64,000 nucleotides of DNA from Paenibacillus oenotherae. Lineage in GTDB: Bacteria > Bacillota > Bacilli > Paenibacillales > Paenibacillaceae. Shown one piece after another: positions 8,639-16,676 of this stretch. The notes beneath the pieces are model-generated. The model searched no databases and was not told where the DNA came from. It saw only the letters and a program-made list of their open reading frames with translations. The translations under genes were made by a program, and so were the position numbers. The DNA is taken from NCBI RefSeq assembly GCF_019443105.1, contig NZ_JAHZIJ010000001.1, positions 496,001-560,000 of the forward strand, given 5' to 3'. Every line of letters starts with the position of its first letter. Positions within the stretch are counted from its first letter, which is position 1.

Positions 8639-9364
8639 TTGAACATACAAATGCTCGGGACCGGCAGTGCTTTTGCCAAAAATTATTACAACACCAATGC
8701 TATCTGTTATTCACAAGGACATAAGATTTTGCTCGACTGCGGCACTACAGCGCCTCTATCTTTACATCAAATTGGCCACAAATTCTGCGATATCGATGCA
8801 CTGCTAGTCAGTCATATCCATGCAGATCATATAGGCGGCATTGAAGAATTTGCATTCCAGATGAAATATGTATATCAGAAGAAAGCGAAGCTGTTCGTTC
8901 CTTCTCCTCTTATTGAGACGCTCTGGGAAGAATCGCTCAGCGGCGGCTTGAAGACAGAGGAATTTCCGACACTGGATGATTATTTCGAGGTTCATCTATT
9001 GGAAGCGGGCCGCAAGCAGGAGCTGATTCCGGGATTTTCAGTGGAACCCATTCTTACGAACCACATTCCTAAGAAGCCCAGCTTTTCTTATTATATTAAT
9101 GACCATTTCTTCTACTCCGCCGATATGAAGTTCGAGCCCCAATTACTGGAGCAGCTCTACCAACGGGGATGCACAGCGATTTTCCATGATTGCCAGCTCA
9201 CACCGCCCGGCCTTGTTCATACGACGCTGGAGGAGCTGCTTTCTTTGCCTGAGCACCTGCAGGAGCTGATCTGGCTTATGCATTATGACGATAATAAATC
9301 CGAATATGAAGGTCTTACTGGTAAGATGCGATTCGTAGAGCAGCATGAGCTGTATACGTTCTGA
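8639..9364 (+). CDS. MBL-fold metallo-hydrolase
   Basis: 241 residues from a TTG at 8639, preceded by AGGGGG 8 nt upstream. It is a metallo-beta-lactamase fold protein with the metal-binding HxHxDH motif (SHIHADHIGG, about residues 60-69), a later His ('TNHIPKK') and the Asp in 'YSADMKF'. The overall shape is close to the RNase Z/arylsulfatase-like single-domain branch, without the exosite arm of RNase Z. Probably a cytoplasmic phosphodiesterase or esterase; the substrate cannot be told. Single gene ended by a strong terminator. Confidence 0.85.
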   Translation: MNIQMLGTGSAFAKNYYNTNAICYSQGHKILLDCGTTAPLSLHQIGHKFCDIDALLVSHIHADHIGGIEEFAFQMKYVYQKKAKLFVPSPLIETLWEESLSGGLKTEEFPTLDDYFEVHLLEAGRKQELIPGFSVEPILTNHIPKKPSFSYYINDHFFYSADMKFEPQLLEQLYQRGCTAIFHDCQLTPPGLVHTTLEELLSLPEHLQELIWLMHYDDNKSEYEGLTGKMRFVEQHELYTF

Positions 9365-9415
9365 TTGGATGAATAGAGAAATGCTGCCGATGTCAGATGC
9401 ATCGACAGCCTCGGG

Positions 9416-9439
9416 GCCCGCTTCTTTGCGGGCTTTTTT
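9416..9439 (+). terminator. Rho-independent terminator after MBL hydrolase gene
   Basis: GCCCGC, a 6-nt loop and GCGGGC, followed by TTTTTT. Confidence 0.85.
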
Positions 9440-9451
9440 CATGTCATAAGG

Positions 9452-9709
9452 CTAGAAGCGCGGGAGTTGATCGAGATTATTGGCTGGATCCCCGTCCGCA
9501 TCTCCACGGATGTAGGTTTCACCGTCTCTGCCTTTGAAGGCGTTAACTCCGGCAATTCGTCCTGCTTGCACCTCTTGCAGCGCCTGGCTGTAATCCAGAA
9601 TGCGTCCTGCAGAGGTTTGAAAGGCTGTTAGATCGCCGTCACCATTCTTCTGCACGGCAACGAATGTCTCCCGGCTCTGCTGTGACTGCACTTGTTCTGT
9701 CGTATCCAT
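9452..9709 (-). CDS. DUF3892 domain protein
   Basis: An 85-residue protein. Residues 15-85 follow the DUF3892 pattern (FVAVQKNGDGDLTAF, 'GRILDYSQALQEV', 'GEIAGVNAFKG'-like, ending in 'DGDPANNLDQLP'). AAAGGAG lies 9 nt before the ATG at 9709. No signal peptide. The family is common in Firmicutes, with no known role. Confidence 0.8.
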   Translation of the reverse strand: MDTTEQVQSQQSRETFVAVQKNGDGDLTAFQTSAGRILDYSQALQEVQAGRIAGVNAFKGRDGETYIRGDADGDPANNLDQLPRF

Positions 9710-9813
9710 CTTGATCTGCTCCTTTAGCTTAGCGGCTTGCTGTCTTGCTGTGCAGCTCTACATGCTGCTGCACCTTCACTGAGACCCACTTAGAGTACCC
9801 GCTGCCGTATAAT

Positions 9814-10041
9814 CTATTCCTGGCGTCCCTTCATCTCCTTCAATACTGGGCCCTTGGGCATAGAGGAGGATCTCTCCGTACGTTTTAATTCATAAACGTC
9901 TCTCTGCACAGATCCGCTGAGTGGATAGACACTGGCCGATACGCTGTCATGAAGAGATTCTCCCCTGCGCATGGTCTCTTTCGTAAATCCGCAGCCTGAG
10001 CAAACAACCAGGCAAAACAGCATGAAGGCACATTTTCTCAT
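9814..10041 (-). CDS. Small putative lipoprotein
   Basis: 75 residues. MRK and a hydrophobic stretch lead to 'VCSGCGF', a possible lipobox with Cys17, although the -3 residue is Cys rather than Leu. The remainder is hydrophilic with no recognised domain. AAGGGG lies about 10 nt before the ATG at 10041. No family assigned. Confidence 0.5.
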   Translation of the reverse strand: MRKCAFMLFCLVVCSGCGFTKETMRRGESLHDSVSASVYPLSGSVQRDVYELKRTERSSSMPKGPVLKEMKGRQE

Positions 10042-10145
10042 ACTTCTTCATCCCCTTGATTTCATCAATGGGACTAGTATGCGCCAATATCTGTCAAGCC
10101 AAACGAACACCGAATCATTAAGAGCCTATCATGATTTAGAGCGTT

Positions 10146-10298
10146 CTATTCAGGCGGCAGCTTCCGCTTCCAGACAAAATGCTCGTCGTACGCTCTGGAA
10201 TCATGGATAATCAGTCTCGCCACACAGATTGAGACAATTCCGACGAGCCCGAATAAGCCCAGTAGCCAGACCGCCAAATATACGCTTTCCTGCACCAT
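10146..10298 (-). CDS. Small single-pass membrane protein (50 aa)
   Basis: Starts at 10298 because GGAGGAGG lies 9 nt upstream. One transmembrane helix spans about residues 6-29 (VYLAVWLLGLFGLVGIV), then a short charged tail. Function unknown. It is divergent from the next small gene. Confidence 0.55.
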   Translation of the reverse strand: MVQESVYLAVWLLGLFGLVGIVSICVARLIIHDSRAYDEHFVWKRKLPPE

Positions 10299-10448
10299 GT
10301 ATACCGCCTCCTCCGTTGCCGCCCTTTCTGAAATCCTATGCATGGAATGGATCCAATAGCATCCCTTCGTATAATCACAACTCTGGTGATCATACTACTT
10401 CTGTCGTGCATAGTGACATCAAATTACCGCAAAGGAGGCTTCACACAT

Positions 10449-10640
10449 ATGCTGAATCATTTGGAGAGCAGCTATGATTGTGCCCGTGCATCTGAAGATT
10501 TGCACAGCCTGAAGCAAGAGCTTGAGGCTGTGCAGCAAGGCTCGGCCAATCCAACCCCGGAACAGCAAGAGCAAATAAACCGCATCGAGAATCAAATCCG
10601 GTTCATCGGGAACAAATGCGATATTCCGACCCATAACTGA
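10449..10640 (+). CDS. Small hypothetical helical protein (63 aa)
   Basis: Starts at 10449, preceded by AAAGGAGG 10 nt upstream. Mostly predicted helix with heptad-like Leu/Ile spacing (DLHSLKQELEAVQQG; EQQEQINRIENQIRFI), and Cys residues at 12 and near the end. No known family. A possible terminator hairpin follows at 10657-10689. Confidence 0.55.
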   Translation: MLNHLESSYDCARASEDLHSLKQELEAVQQGSANPTPEQQEQINRIENQIRFIGNKCDIPTHN

Positions 10641-10656
10641 GAGTAATGATCGAGCC

Positions 10657-10689
10657 TGTACCCTTGAATGCATGATGTTCTAGGGTACA
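10657..10689 (+). terminator. Putative terminator hairpin
   Basis: TGTACCCT / AGGGTACA with a 17-nt loop, right after the 63-aa gene. No strong T run follows. Confidence 0.4.
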
Positions 10690-10750
10690 GATCCTTGCCT
10701 AGGGAAGAAAATTTATTCTAATTCATTAACCAACGAGGGCATTTAAGATA

Positions 10751-10811
10751 TGGTGATCGTAGCGAACCCCCATCCTATCAAGATGTTGCTCTCCCAGCTG
10801 AGCTAACAGAT
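10751..10811 (-). pseudogene. Decayed tRNA-Val (GAC-type) copy with encoded CCA
   Basis: On the minus strand, 10811-10766 matches the 5' part of the intact tRNA-Val at 11642-11596 at 43 of 46 positions, including the D arm and anticodon arm. The 3' part is shortened: two six-base gaps remove much of the variable loop and T arm, and one acceptor base is lost. It still ends in GATCACCA, so the CCA is encoded, unlike in the intact copy. The anticodon region reads TTGATAG. It cannot fold as a working tRNA. Confidence 0.75.
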
Positions 10812-10865
10812 ATGTAAATCTTAATGTAGTTAATGTATAATTTTCAGCAGGAGGCGAAGCACGTT

Positions 10866-11435
10866 ATGGGGATGAATTTCACATGCTATATTGGTCATAA
10901 ATTGAACGGGAATGATTTAAGCAGAATGTCCAACGCACTAAATTCAGGAAACTTCAAGTCTGTATCAGCATTTATTGAAGAAATACTTCCATACAATCCC
11001 GAGGATGTAAATAAGAAATGGAAGACTGAATTCGATAGTATAGGCGGAACTGTATGTCTTAATGGTCCGTGTGGTCTCAGTTTTACGTTCTCAGAGCACG
11101 TATGTATGATTGATCATTATACTCGATGGATCACATTCATTCTAAATGATTTGGAAGTTAACTTCAGAGCTCATTTCCGAAACATAGCGTATGAGTTATC
11201 ACGCTATTTTGAGTCGTCTTTCTCTATTTATGTCCCTGATAACGCTACGAAAGAATCAGCAATCTTGGATTTCATATGGGATGATGAGAATAGAAGTATC
11301 GATTATATTAAGGACTGGCTTTTAACAAAGTGCGGTGATCCTAAACTTAATATTGAGGACATATACAAAGATTGTGGAGACTATTGGGAATCGGATGGGT
11401 ATTTCATCGATTACTTCAAAGATTATACTCAATAA
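10866..11435 (+). CDS. Orphan hypothetical protein between tRNA-Val copies
   Basis: 189 residues from an ATG at 10866, with AGGAGG about 11 nt upstream. The gene is visibly richer in A+T than its neighbours, with codon use to match (many ATT, AAT, TAT). The protein is soluble and acidic, with no signal or membrane segment. It is rich in aromatic residues at the C-terminus (YIKDWLLTK.., 'DYWESDGYFIDYFKDY'). I do not recognise the family. It lies alone between the decayed and intact tRNA-Val copies, which suggests acquisition with a mobile element. A defence or immunity role is possible but unsupported. Confidence 0.65.
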   Translation: MGMNFTCYIGHKLNGNDLSRMSNALNSGNFKSVSAFIEEILPYNPEDVNKKWKTEFDSIGGTVCLNGPCGLSFTFSEHVCMIDHYTRWITFILNDLEVNFRAHFRNIAYELSRYFESSFSIYVPDNATKESAILDFIWDDENRSIDYIKDWLLTKCGDPKLNIEDIYKDCGDYWESDGYFIDYFKDYTQ

Positions 11436-11516
11436 ATTTATGAGTCTGCTATTATCACCTAGCAAACTCCGATGAAATATTTGACTGTACCCTCGAAAAA
11501 CGGGAGCGCCACCAAC

Positions 11517-11564
11517 AAAAAACACGTCAGATCAACGCTCCAAGCGTTGATCTGACGTGTTTTT
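11517..11564 (-). terminator. Long perfect hairpin, terminator of tRNA-Val
   Basis: A 22-bp perfect stem from AAAAACACGTCAGATC to its complement around a 3-nt loop, ending in TTTTT on both strands. It lies directly downstream of the minus-strand tRNA. Confidence 0.8.
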
Positions 11565-11569
11565 ACGTA

Positions 11570-11642
11570 TGATCTGTAGTGGGCTCGAACCACTGACCCC
11601 CACCCTGTCAAGATGGTGCTCTCCCAGCTGAGCTAACAGATC
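11570..11642 (-). tRNA. tRNA-Val (anticodon GAC)
   Basis: A 73-nt cloverleaf: acceptor GATCTGT/ACAGATC, D arm TTAGCTCAGCTGGGAGAGC, anticodon stem CCATC/GGTGG with loop TTGACAG, and T arm GTGGTTCGAGCCCAC. Discriminator base A. CCA is not encoded, although the other tRNA genes in this window encode it. Confidence 0.93.
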
Positions 11643-11788
11643 AAGGGATACTACAATTAGTGACAAGAAATAATATATCAAATCAATGAACTGAAGTCAA
11701 TCATTTATTTGATTATTTTTTGACGCCCACTCCTCAAATTAGGCAACTGCATATGATGGGAACAAACCTAATCTAAGGAGTGAATCAT

Positions 11789-12049
11789 TTGTATCAACCA
11801 AGTCAGACCAGTCCAGCGCAGTTAAATCCTAGTCAGGTACAAACGGTATCATCGATTGACCCTTACGTAGTTGCTGCCCTTTGCCGCTTAATTGGCCAGT
11901 GTGTCCTACTTGAAACAACACGTGGAGCGATTGAAGGAACGATCATTGATGTAAAACCTGATCATGTACTCCTGCAATTACACAGCCAAAAGTACGGCCG
12001 GCAAGCTTGTGTACGGATTGCCGAGATTGTATGGACAATGCCGTTATAA
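11789..12049 (+). CDS. DUF2642 (YuzF-like) protein
   Basis: 86 residues. A TTG at 11789 follows AAGGAG with an 8-nt gap, so I prefer it to the GTG at 11780, which overlaps that site. Residues 25-85 follow the DUF2642 pattern seen in Bacillus YuzF and spore-coat-associated proteins ('DPYVVAALCRLIGQ', 'TTRGAIEGTIIDVKPDHVLL'), probably an SH3-like small beta-barrel. The N-terminal 25 residues are Pro/Gln/Ser-rich. A link to spores is family-based inference. Confidence 0.7.
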   Translation: MYQPSQTSPAQLNPSQVQTVSSIDPYVVAALCRLIGQCVLLETTRGAIEGTIIDVKPDHVLLQLHSQKYGRQACVRIAEIVWTMPL

Positions 12050-12136
12050 CCATTGTGGATGAATGACTGAGCTCTTTTTCGATCGGATTCTCCCATAGAA
12101 CCAAACCCGAACATAAAGAGATCCCAACGGAACTGA

Positions 12137-12181
12137 ACTGCACCCTAATTGTTAGACATGATCCAACAATTAGGGTGCAGT
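12137..12181. repeat. Palindrome of IS3-type terminal inverted repeats
   Basis: ACTGCACCCTAATTGTT (12137-12153) and its perfect complement (12165-12181) with an 11-nt loop. The arm resembles the ends of IS3-family elements, as if left and right ends were joined head to head. A transposase remnant follows within 30 nt. Confidence 0.55.
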
Positions 12182-12199
12182 AGGGACATAGCCCAACAG

Positions 12200-12507
12200 T
12201 AGGAGCTCACACAAGTGAGCATCGTGCGTGAATAGGGCTTGTCTTGTTTCGTTCGTATGAAGAAATACCGTTCCTGTAAAGGAACTTGCACCGAATATCC
12301 TTGAGAGGGACTTCACAGCCTCAAAACCTAGCGAGAAACTATTTTTATCCCCTATGCTGAATCTGTATAACGGGGAAATCATTGCGTACACACTTGAATC
12401 ACGTCCAGTTTATTCACTTGTAGCTACAATACTGGATCAAGCATTAGAGCGCCTACATGATCATGATACACTTCTCTTACATCCAGATCAGGGCTGGCAT
12501 TATTAGA
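12200..12507 (+). pseudogene. IS3-family transposase (OrfB) remnant
   Basis: Plus-strand translation in shifting frames gives 'VRMKKYRS-KGT' (about 12240-12275), 'APNILERDFTASKPSEK' (about 12280-12330) and then 'LSPMLNLYNGEIIAYTLES', continuing to 'LLLHPDQGWHY' before a stop at about 12507. These are consecutive blocks of the IS3/IS150 OrfB integrase core. There is at least one frameshift and one stop, plus an in-frame deletion that joins ASKPSEK to LFLSPM and removes the first catalytic Asp region. The 3' end is missing. Not functional. Confidence 0.8.
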
Positions 12508-12515
12508 TGGGTAAG

Positions 12516-12956
12516 TTAATGTAGATACAACCAATAATGTTTTCCAAATCCAGTACCATAATCAATGGGAGTATGGCCTGAAATTCTGAAATACATTCGC
12601 TCACCAGGGAGTAGGGTGTAGCTGTAAAAACCTTCAGTGCCGCCAGCACCAGCGTCAGTCAAGTATCCAAGATTAAAAAGGTTCCCGCTAGAATAGAAAA
12701 AAACTTCCACATCATAATTTAAACTTGCAGGTGATTTTAGAGCAAACGAAAAGCTGGCTGCATCAGTGTAGAACCAGTCTTCATCGAGATATTCTATACA
12801 AGCTGCATAAGTGGTGCCAGCTGATGGTGGCGAAGGATTAAGACGAATAGCCGTTGAGAAAGTATCTGCGATACCTACATATGCAAAAGCGGATTGTGAG
12901 AAGCTAAAAATCGAAAAAACAGCAAATACTGACAGAATTAACTTTCTTATTTTCAT
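12516..12956 (-). CDS. Secreted hypothetical protein
   Basis: 146 residues with a clear signal peptide (MKIRKLILSVFAVFSIFSFS, cleavage after SAFA near residue 25). GGAGG lies 6 nt before the ATG at 12956. The mature part (about 120 residues) is aromatic-rich with 'ADTFSTAIRLNPSP' and 'DEDWFYTDAASF'. This resembles the bacterial pre-peptidase (PPC) beta-sandwich fold, in which 'D.DWF' and a late 'Y.. RI' strand are typical. It appears to be a free-standing PPC-like domain. Function unknown. Confidence 0.65.
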   Translation of the reverse strand: MKIRKLILSVFAVFSIFSFSQSAFAYVGIADTFSTAIRLNPSPPSAGTTYAACIEYLDEDWFYTDAASFSFALKSPASLNYDVEVFFYSSGNLFNLGYLTDAGAGGTEGFYSYTLLPGERMYFRISGHTPIDYGTGFGKHYWLYLH

Positions 12957-13119
12957 ATTTCTCCTCCATCCGGAAATAATATTAGAAAGACTGGCCAGAC
13001 TCTCTGTGAATATCTTACAAAAACATTCAATGTATGTAAATGGTGTTTAAGTAACATTACCGGAAATCAATTTGTCGAAAATTAAAGTAGTATGTCGATA
13101 TCTACAACTAGAACGCAAA

Positions 13120-13160
13120 AGAAGCCCCGATCGAAATTACCCGATCGAGGTCTCTTTTGA
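13120..13160 (-). terminator. Terminator after secreted protein gene
   Basis: On the minus strand, a hairpin of CGATCGGG and its partner, with GAAGCC/GAGACC outer pairing, followed by CTTCTTTTG. Located 15 nt after the stop codon at 13175. Confidence 0.6.
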
Positions 13161-13174
13161 TAAAGCCTTTTATT

Positions 13175-13630
13175 CTAGAAACCATTATAACAAGGCGTTG
13201 ACGTGGAAGAGGTAATCGTAAAGGTTTCTGAAGGAATAGGGAGCGAAACTGTATAAAAAGGCGAGAAGTTTGTCGTTACATGTGCAGTCATATAAGCTTT
13301 GTAAGTTCCCGGAGCAAGACCGCATGGACGGGATCCCGTAACGTAATCAGTCGTGCCTGGATTGACATGTCCGATATTAATCAATCGATCATGCACCTCA
13401 GTACCGCCTACGATTTTGTAGATATTAATTGTTCCAAATCCGTTCGTTGAGCCTGAATATCCTGATGGGAAGTTAGGATATACCGTCCAATAGAAGTAAT
13501 CAGAAGAATATATGAGAGTAGCGGTTCCCGTCGCACCGGTAGTCGAGCCTGCCTGAGCAGAGATCGGAGCAAACACCATACACAATACCAATGAGAACAT
13601 AATCAAAGATTTAATTTTTCTAGTTAACAT
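13175..13630 (-). CDS. Secreted hypothetical protein, Thr/Gly/Tyr-rich
   Basis: 151 residues. A signal peptide spans residues 1-27 (cleavage after ISAQA). The mature part is rich in Thr, Ser, Gly and Tyr with alternating beta-strand-like hydrophobics, two cysteines (in SRPCGLAPG and STPCYNGF), and no recognised domain. GGAAC..GAACG-type purines precede the ATG at 13630 weakly. It lies about 220 nt upstream of another secreted protein gene on the same strand, but a terminator separates them. Function unknown. Confidence 0.6.
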   Translation of the reverse strand: MLTRKIKSLIMFSLVLCMVFAPISAQAGSTTGATGTATLIYSSDYFYWTVYPNFPSGYSGSTNGFGTINIYKIVGGTEVHDRLINIGHVNPGTTDYVTGSRPCGLAPGTYKAYMTAHVTTNFSPFYTVSLPIPSETFTITSSTSTPCYNGF

Positions 13631-14097
13631 TAGTTCACGTTCCTTTCGATTTTGGATTAGTCATTGCCTTTCATTGTCCACACTACTTGCTGGTCTTTCT
13701 TGTGCACATCTGAATAGCAAGCTCTCAATAGTTCGACGTTTGACGACCACCTCACTCCAGCGTAGATTAGGATACAGCAACAATATAACACACGACTCAA
13801 TATCCATATATGGTAGTAAATGATTAATTTCTCAGAAATATATGAAGATGATTAGGGACTTTTATACCTGTGTCAATAAGTCTTAAGAAACTTGCAAACC
13901 TTCAAAACACCTTATATTTCAGTTACAAAATCATTTTTTGTAATTAATTTGTAACAAAAACCACCCATTCATAACCACTCCAACACCGCAGCCGCCTGCC
14001 CCGCGATTCCGAATTGCTGCAACATAACGAAATAACGACTCGTCTTTAGAAGTAGCTGCTTTAATGATCAACCACACTACTAATTGAGGTGATTGCT
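13631..14097. other. 467-bp divergent intergenic region
   Basis: AT-rich, with no coding frame I would support. It contains an inverted repeat GTTACAAA (13922-13929) / TTTGTAAC (13948-13955) that could be an operator. No clear promoter hexamer pair stands out for the downstream SLH gene. Confidence 0.4.
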
Positions 14098-15072
14098 ATG
14101 AGAAAGACTTATCTGATAAGTGCAATTGTTATGCTGCTGCTAGTTGTTGTCGGCCAATCCGTATGGGCGTACTCGGATACGAAAGGAGATCCCAACGAGG
14201 CCAAAATCACTGAATTGCAAAAGCAGGGTATCGTCTCATCCAGCAAGGACGACAAGTTCAACCCTAAGGACAAACTAACCTATGCCGCAGGCATTACGCT
14301 CATTGTCAAAGGGCTGGGCATTAACATTGATGACAAGCAGTTCATCAAGCAGCCTCTGGCCAGCGATTATTTTACCCGTGTGAAAGATAATGCATGGTAT
14401 GCGGATGCTTTTATTATCGCTCATCTGAACGGCCTGGATATCCCTAAGGATATTGACCCTTCCGCTCCGTTGACCCGCGAGCAATATGCCCATCATCTCT
14501 TTCGCGCTATGATGACAAAAGGGGATTTTGCCTTCATTGAACTGTTCATGCTAATCCATGATGAAGCTGATGTTACTCCCGTTTATATGGAAAGCATACA
14601 GAAACTGTTGATCAGCAAGATCGTTCAGCTGGATAGCAAACAAAACTTCAATCCGCAAGCAATTATGACCAGGGGCGAAGGCGCTGGCTGGCTCCATGAT
14701 GCGATGCGTTTTGTAAAGGAGAATATATTGAAACCGGAACCCGGCAAGGATGTCCAGCCCTTCCCTCTCTATGATCCGGCTATCACGATCGAAGCCGTCA
14801 ATGAAGAGGTGAACAAAGTCACTGTTACCGCCCAAGCCCCTAGTCCAGGATATGGGATGCGCATTTCGTCCATTACCTTTGAAGGAGATCAGGCCACTCT
14901 GAACATAGAACCTATCTATCCCCAGAAAGATATGATGTACCCGCAAGTGCTGACTGAAGTGAAGATTGTTACGTTTATTGCAAAAAGCTACAAGCCGGTC
15001 CTGAATGAGGCCGGCAGTTCAATGAATGACACAGCAAGCTCTGACGGCAGCGCAGCAGTCAATCATGAATAG
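14098..15072 (+). CDS. SLH-domain exported protein with PrcB-like C-terminus
   Basis: About 324 residues, starting at the ATG at 14098 with GAGG 8 nt upstream. The signal peptide covers residues 1-24 (cleavage after SVWA). Residues 30-180 form degenerate S-layer-homology repeats ('ITELQKQGIVSSSKDDKFNP', 'LTREQYAHHLFRAM', 'IQKLLISKIVQ', 'MTRGEGAGWLHDA'), which normally bind pyruvylated cell-wall polymer. Residues 240-300 ('PGYGMRISSITFEGDQATL' .. 'VLTEVKIVTF') resemble the PrcB C-terminal domain, by inspection only. Probably a surface-anchored protein. It converges on ung across a shared terminator. Confidence 0.75.
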   Translation: MRKTYLISAIVMLLLVVVGQSVWAYSDTKGDPNEAKITELQKQGIVSSSKDDKFNPKDKLTYAAGITLIVKGLGINIDDKQFIKQPLASDYFTRVKDNAWYADAFIIAHLNGLDIPKDIDPSAPLTREQYAHHLFRAMMTKGDFAFIELFMLIHDEADVTPVYMESIQKLLISKIVQLDSKQNFNPQAIMTRGEGAGWLHDAMRFVKENILKPEPGKDVQPFPLYDPAITIEAVNEEVNKVTVTAQAPSPGYGMRISSITFEGDQATLNIEPIYPQKDMMYPQVLTEVKIVTFIAKSYKPVLNEAGSSMNDTASSDGSAAVNHE

Positions 15073-15082
15073 CTCCCGCTAG

Positions 15083-15170
15083 AAAAAAAGAGCAGTCCTC
15101 CCCATGAATGATGAACGCGGCCTGTAAGCCAGCCGAAATTCACACTTCATGATGGAGGACTGCTCTTTTG
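15083..15170. terminator. Bidirectional terminator between SLH gene and ung
   Basis: The arms AAAAAGAGCAGTCCTCC and GGAGGACTGCTCTTTT pair as an outer stem around a long imperfect inner stem, with A and T runs at both ends. Suits both convergent genes. Confidence 0.8.
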
Positions 15171-15179
15171 TAACATCTA

Positions 15180-15887
15180 CTATTCTTTGTCTGCCGCTGA
15201 CTCCAGCTCTGCAAGAGGGGGCACGCACCAGTCGATCTCCGGGCAGCCAATACTGTTCAGGAAGGCATTGACCTTGGAAAAGGGACGGCTGCCGAAGAAA
15301 CCCCGATGTGCAGCAAAAGGGCTTGGATGCGGTGATGCAAGGATATAATGCCGATTCGTATCTATCGATGCCGCTTTCTCCTGTGCATGCTTGCCCCAGA
15401 GAATGAACGCCACTGGCTGCTTGCGGTTGTTTAATGAAGCTACAACAGCATCCGTGAACTGCTCCCACCCCATTCCTTGATGCGAAGCAGGCTGACCAGC
15501 CTGTACTGTCAGAACGTTATTCAGAAGCAGGACGCCTTGCTTGGCCCACGATACCAGATAGCCGTGATCAGGGATCGGACATCCCAGATCGTCGCGAAGC
15601 TCCTTATATATATTTTGCAGGGAAGGCGGCACCTTCACACCGGGCTGTACAGAGAAGCTCAGACCATGCGCTTGTCCTGCCCCATGATAAGGGTCCTGTC
15701 CCAATATGACAACTCTCGTGCCCTCATAGGAGGTATAATGCAGTGCATTAAAGATATCATGCATACTCGGATATATCGTAGTCGTTCGATACTCATTAGC
15801 CAGCCTCTGCCGCATGTCCCTGTAATAGGGCTGTGCCATCTCTTGATCCAAGATGGGCGCCCAGTCATTCTTGAATATATTCGTCAT
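15180..15887 (-). CDS. ung: Uracil-DNA glycosylase (family 1)
   Basis: 235 residues, near the usual 225-230. The enzyme removes uracil from DNA in base-excision repair in the cytoplasm. It carries the water-activating motif 'GQDPYHG' with catalytic Asp near residue 64, the uracil-binding 'LLNNVLTV', and the DNA-intercalation loop '[17 protein letters not shown]' with catalytic His. GGAGGT lies 5-6 nt before the ATG at 15887. The C-terminal 20 residues ([12 protein letters not shown]) are a short acidic tail. Confidence 0.96.
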   Translation of the reverse strand: MTNIFKNDWAPILDQEMAQPYYRDMRQRLANEYRTTTIYPSMHDIFNALHYTSYEGTRVVILGQDPYHGAGQAHGLSFSVQPGVKVPPSLQNIYKELRDDLGCPIPDHGYLVSWAKQGVLLLNNVLTVQAGQPASHQGMGWEQFTDAVVASLNNRKQPVAFILWGKHAQEKAASIDTNRHYILASPHPSPFAAHRGFFGSRPFSKVNAFLNSIGCPEIDWCVPPLAELESAADKE

Positions 15888-16024
15888 TTGTACCTCCAGC
15901 TATAATGAAGACTACAAAAGCCTCCATCTCATCATCTGAGAATGATCTCAGCATCTGAAAGGAAGGCTTTATGTGTGATGCTTAGTATGTAAGTTTAAGC
16001 TTTGGCTGCAAGCCATAAAAACGA

Positions 16025-16113
16025 TGGTGCCGAGGACGGGAATCGAACCCGTACGGTGGTCACCCACCGCAGGATTTTAAGTCCTGTGCGTCTGCCAGTT
16101 CCGCCACCCCGGC
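16025..16113 (-). tRNA. tRNA-Leu (anticodon TAA)
   Basis: An 89-nt class II tRNA including encoded CCA. Acceptor GCCGGGG/CCTCGGC, anticodon loop ACTTAAAAT, long variable arm GGTGGGTGACCACC, T arm with GGTTCGATTCC. First on the plus strand of a three-tRNA cluster. Confidence 0.95.
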
Positions 16114-16132
16114 ATGTGATGACGTAATAGAA

Positions 16133-16209
16133 TGGTGGGCCCTGAGGGACTCGAACCCCCGACCAATCGGTTATGAGCCGACCGCTCTAACCAACTGAGC
16201 TAAGGGCCC
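16133..16209 (-). tRNA. tRNA with CAT anticodon, probably tRNA-Ile2 (lysidine type)
   Basis: 77 nt including encoded CCA. Acceptor GGGCCCT/AGGGCCC, anticodon loop CTCATAA. It lacks initiator features, because position 1 pairs with 72. The body resembles the Bacillus CAT-anticodon isoleucine tRNA read after lysidine modification. Elongator tRNA-Met is the alternative. Confidence 0.85.
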
Positions 16210-16230
16210 TAATGATTAACCATTAGAGGT

Positions 16231-16307
<77 letters not shown>

Positions 16308-16387
16308 ACATTACCATTTCACTACTGTCATTGAATGGCGACAAGAATTAATATACTATATATAGCAGTCAGAAGTCAAGATTTTTT

Positions 16388-16552
16388 TCAGGGTACATAA
16401 CGAACGCCAAACCGCCCCCTCCGCGATTGAAAGACTTCTATCTCCTGTGGACAATCATATCCATATACCCACCAATCATTTTCCATTCTTCTGACAAGAC
16501 AGCCTGCTTGAAATTTAGTCTCGTACAACCGTACCCAGTAGACCCATCGCAT
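16388..16552 (-). CDS. Small aromatic-rich hypothetical protein (54 aa)
   Basis: Starts at 16552 because GGAGGG lies 8 nt upstream (and overlaps longer ATG options). Rich in Trp, Tyr, Arg and Val, with no membrane helix; two cysteines. No family recognised. Support comes mainly from the ribosome site and the lack of another explanation for the stretch. Confidence 0.45.
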   Translation of the reverse strand: MRWVYWVRLYETKFQAGCLVRRMENDWWVYGYDCPQEIEVFQSRRGRFGVRYVP

Positions 16553-16627
16553 GACGAATCCCTCCATCATTGTTTTGCTTAGGTTACCCCAAGACCATCC
16601 AATTCAAGCATAATCCTTCAAACAAAA

Positions 16628-16664
16628 AAACAGATCCGCAGCCTGTTTCCAGGCGCGGATCTGT
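16628..16664 (-). terminator. Terminator after solute-binding protein gene
   Basis: ACAGATCCGC / GCGGATCTGT with a second small inner stem (GCCTG..CAGGC), followed on the minus strand by TTTTTTTG. It ends the five-gene ABC operon. Confidence 0.85.
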
Positions 16665-16676
16665 ATCAAACCTTCA

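Noticed and set aside
12170-12391. Minus-strand frame opposite the IS3 remnant
   Set aside because: The plus strand shows recognisable OrfB blocks at the same place, so this is a shadow.
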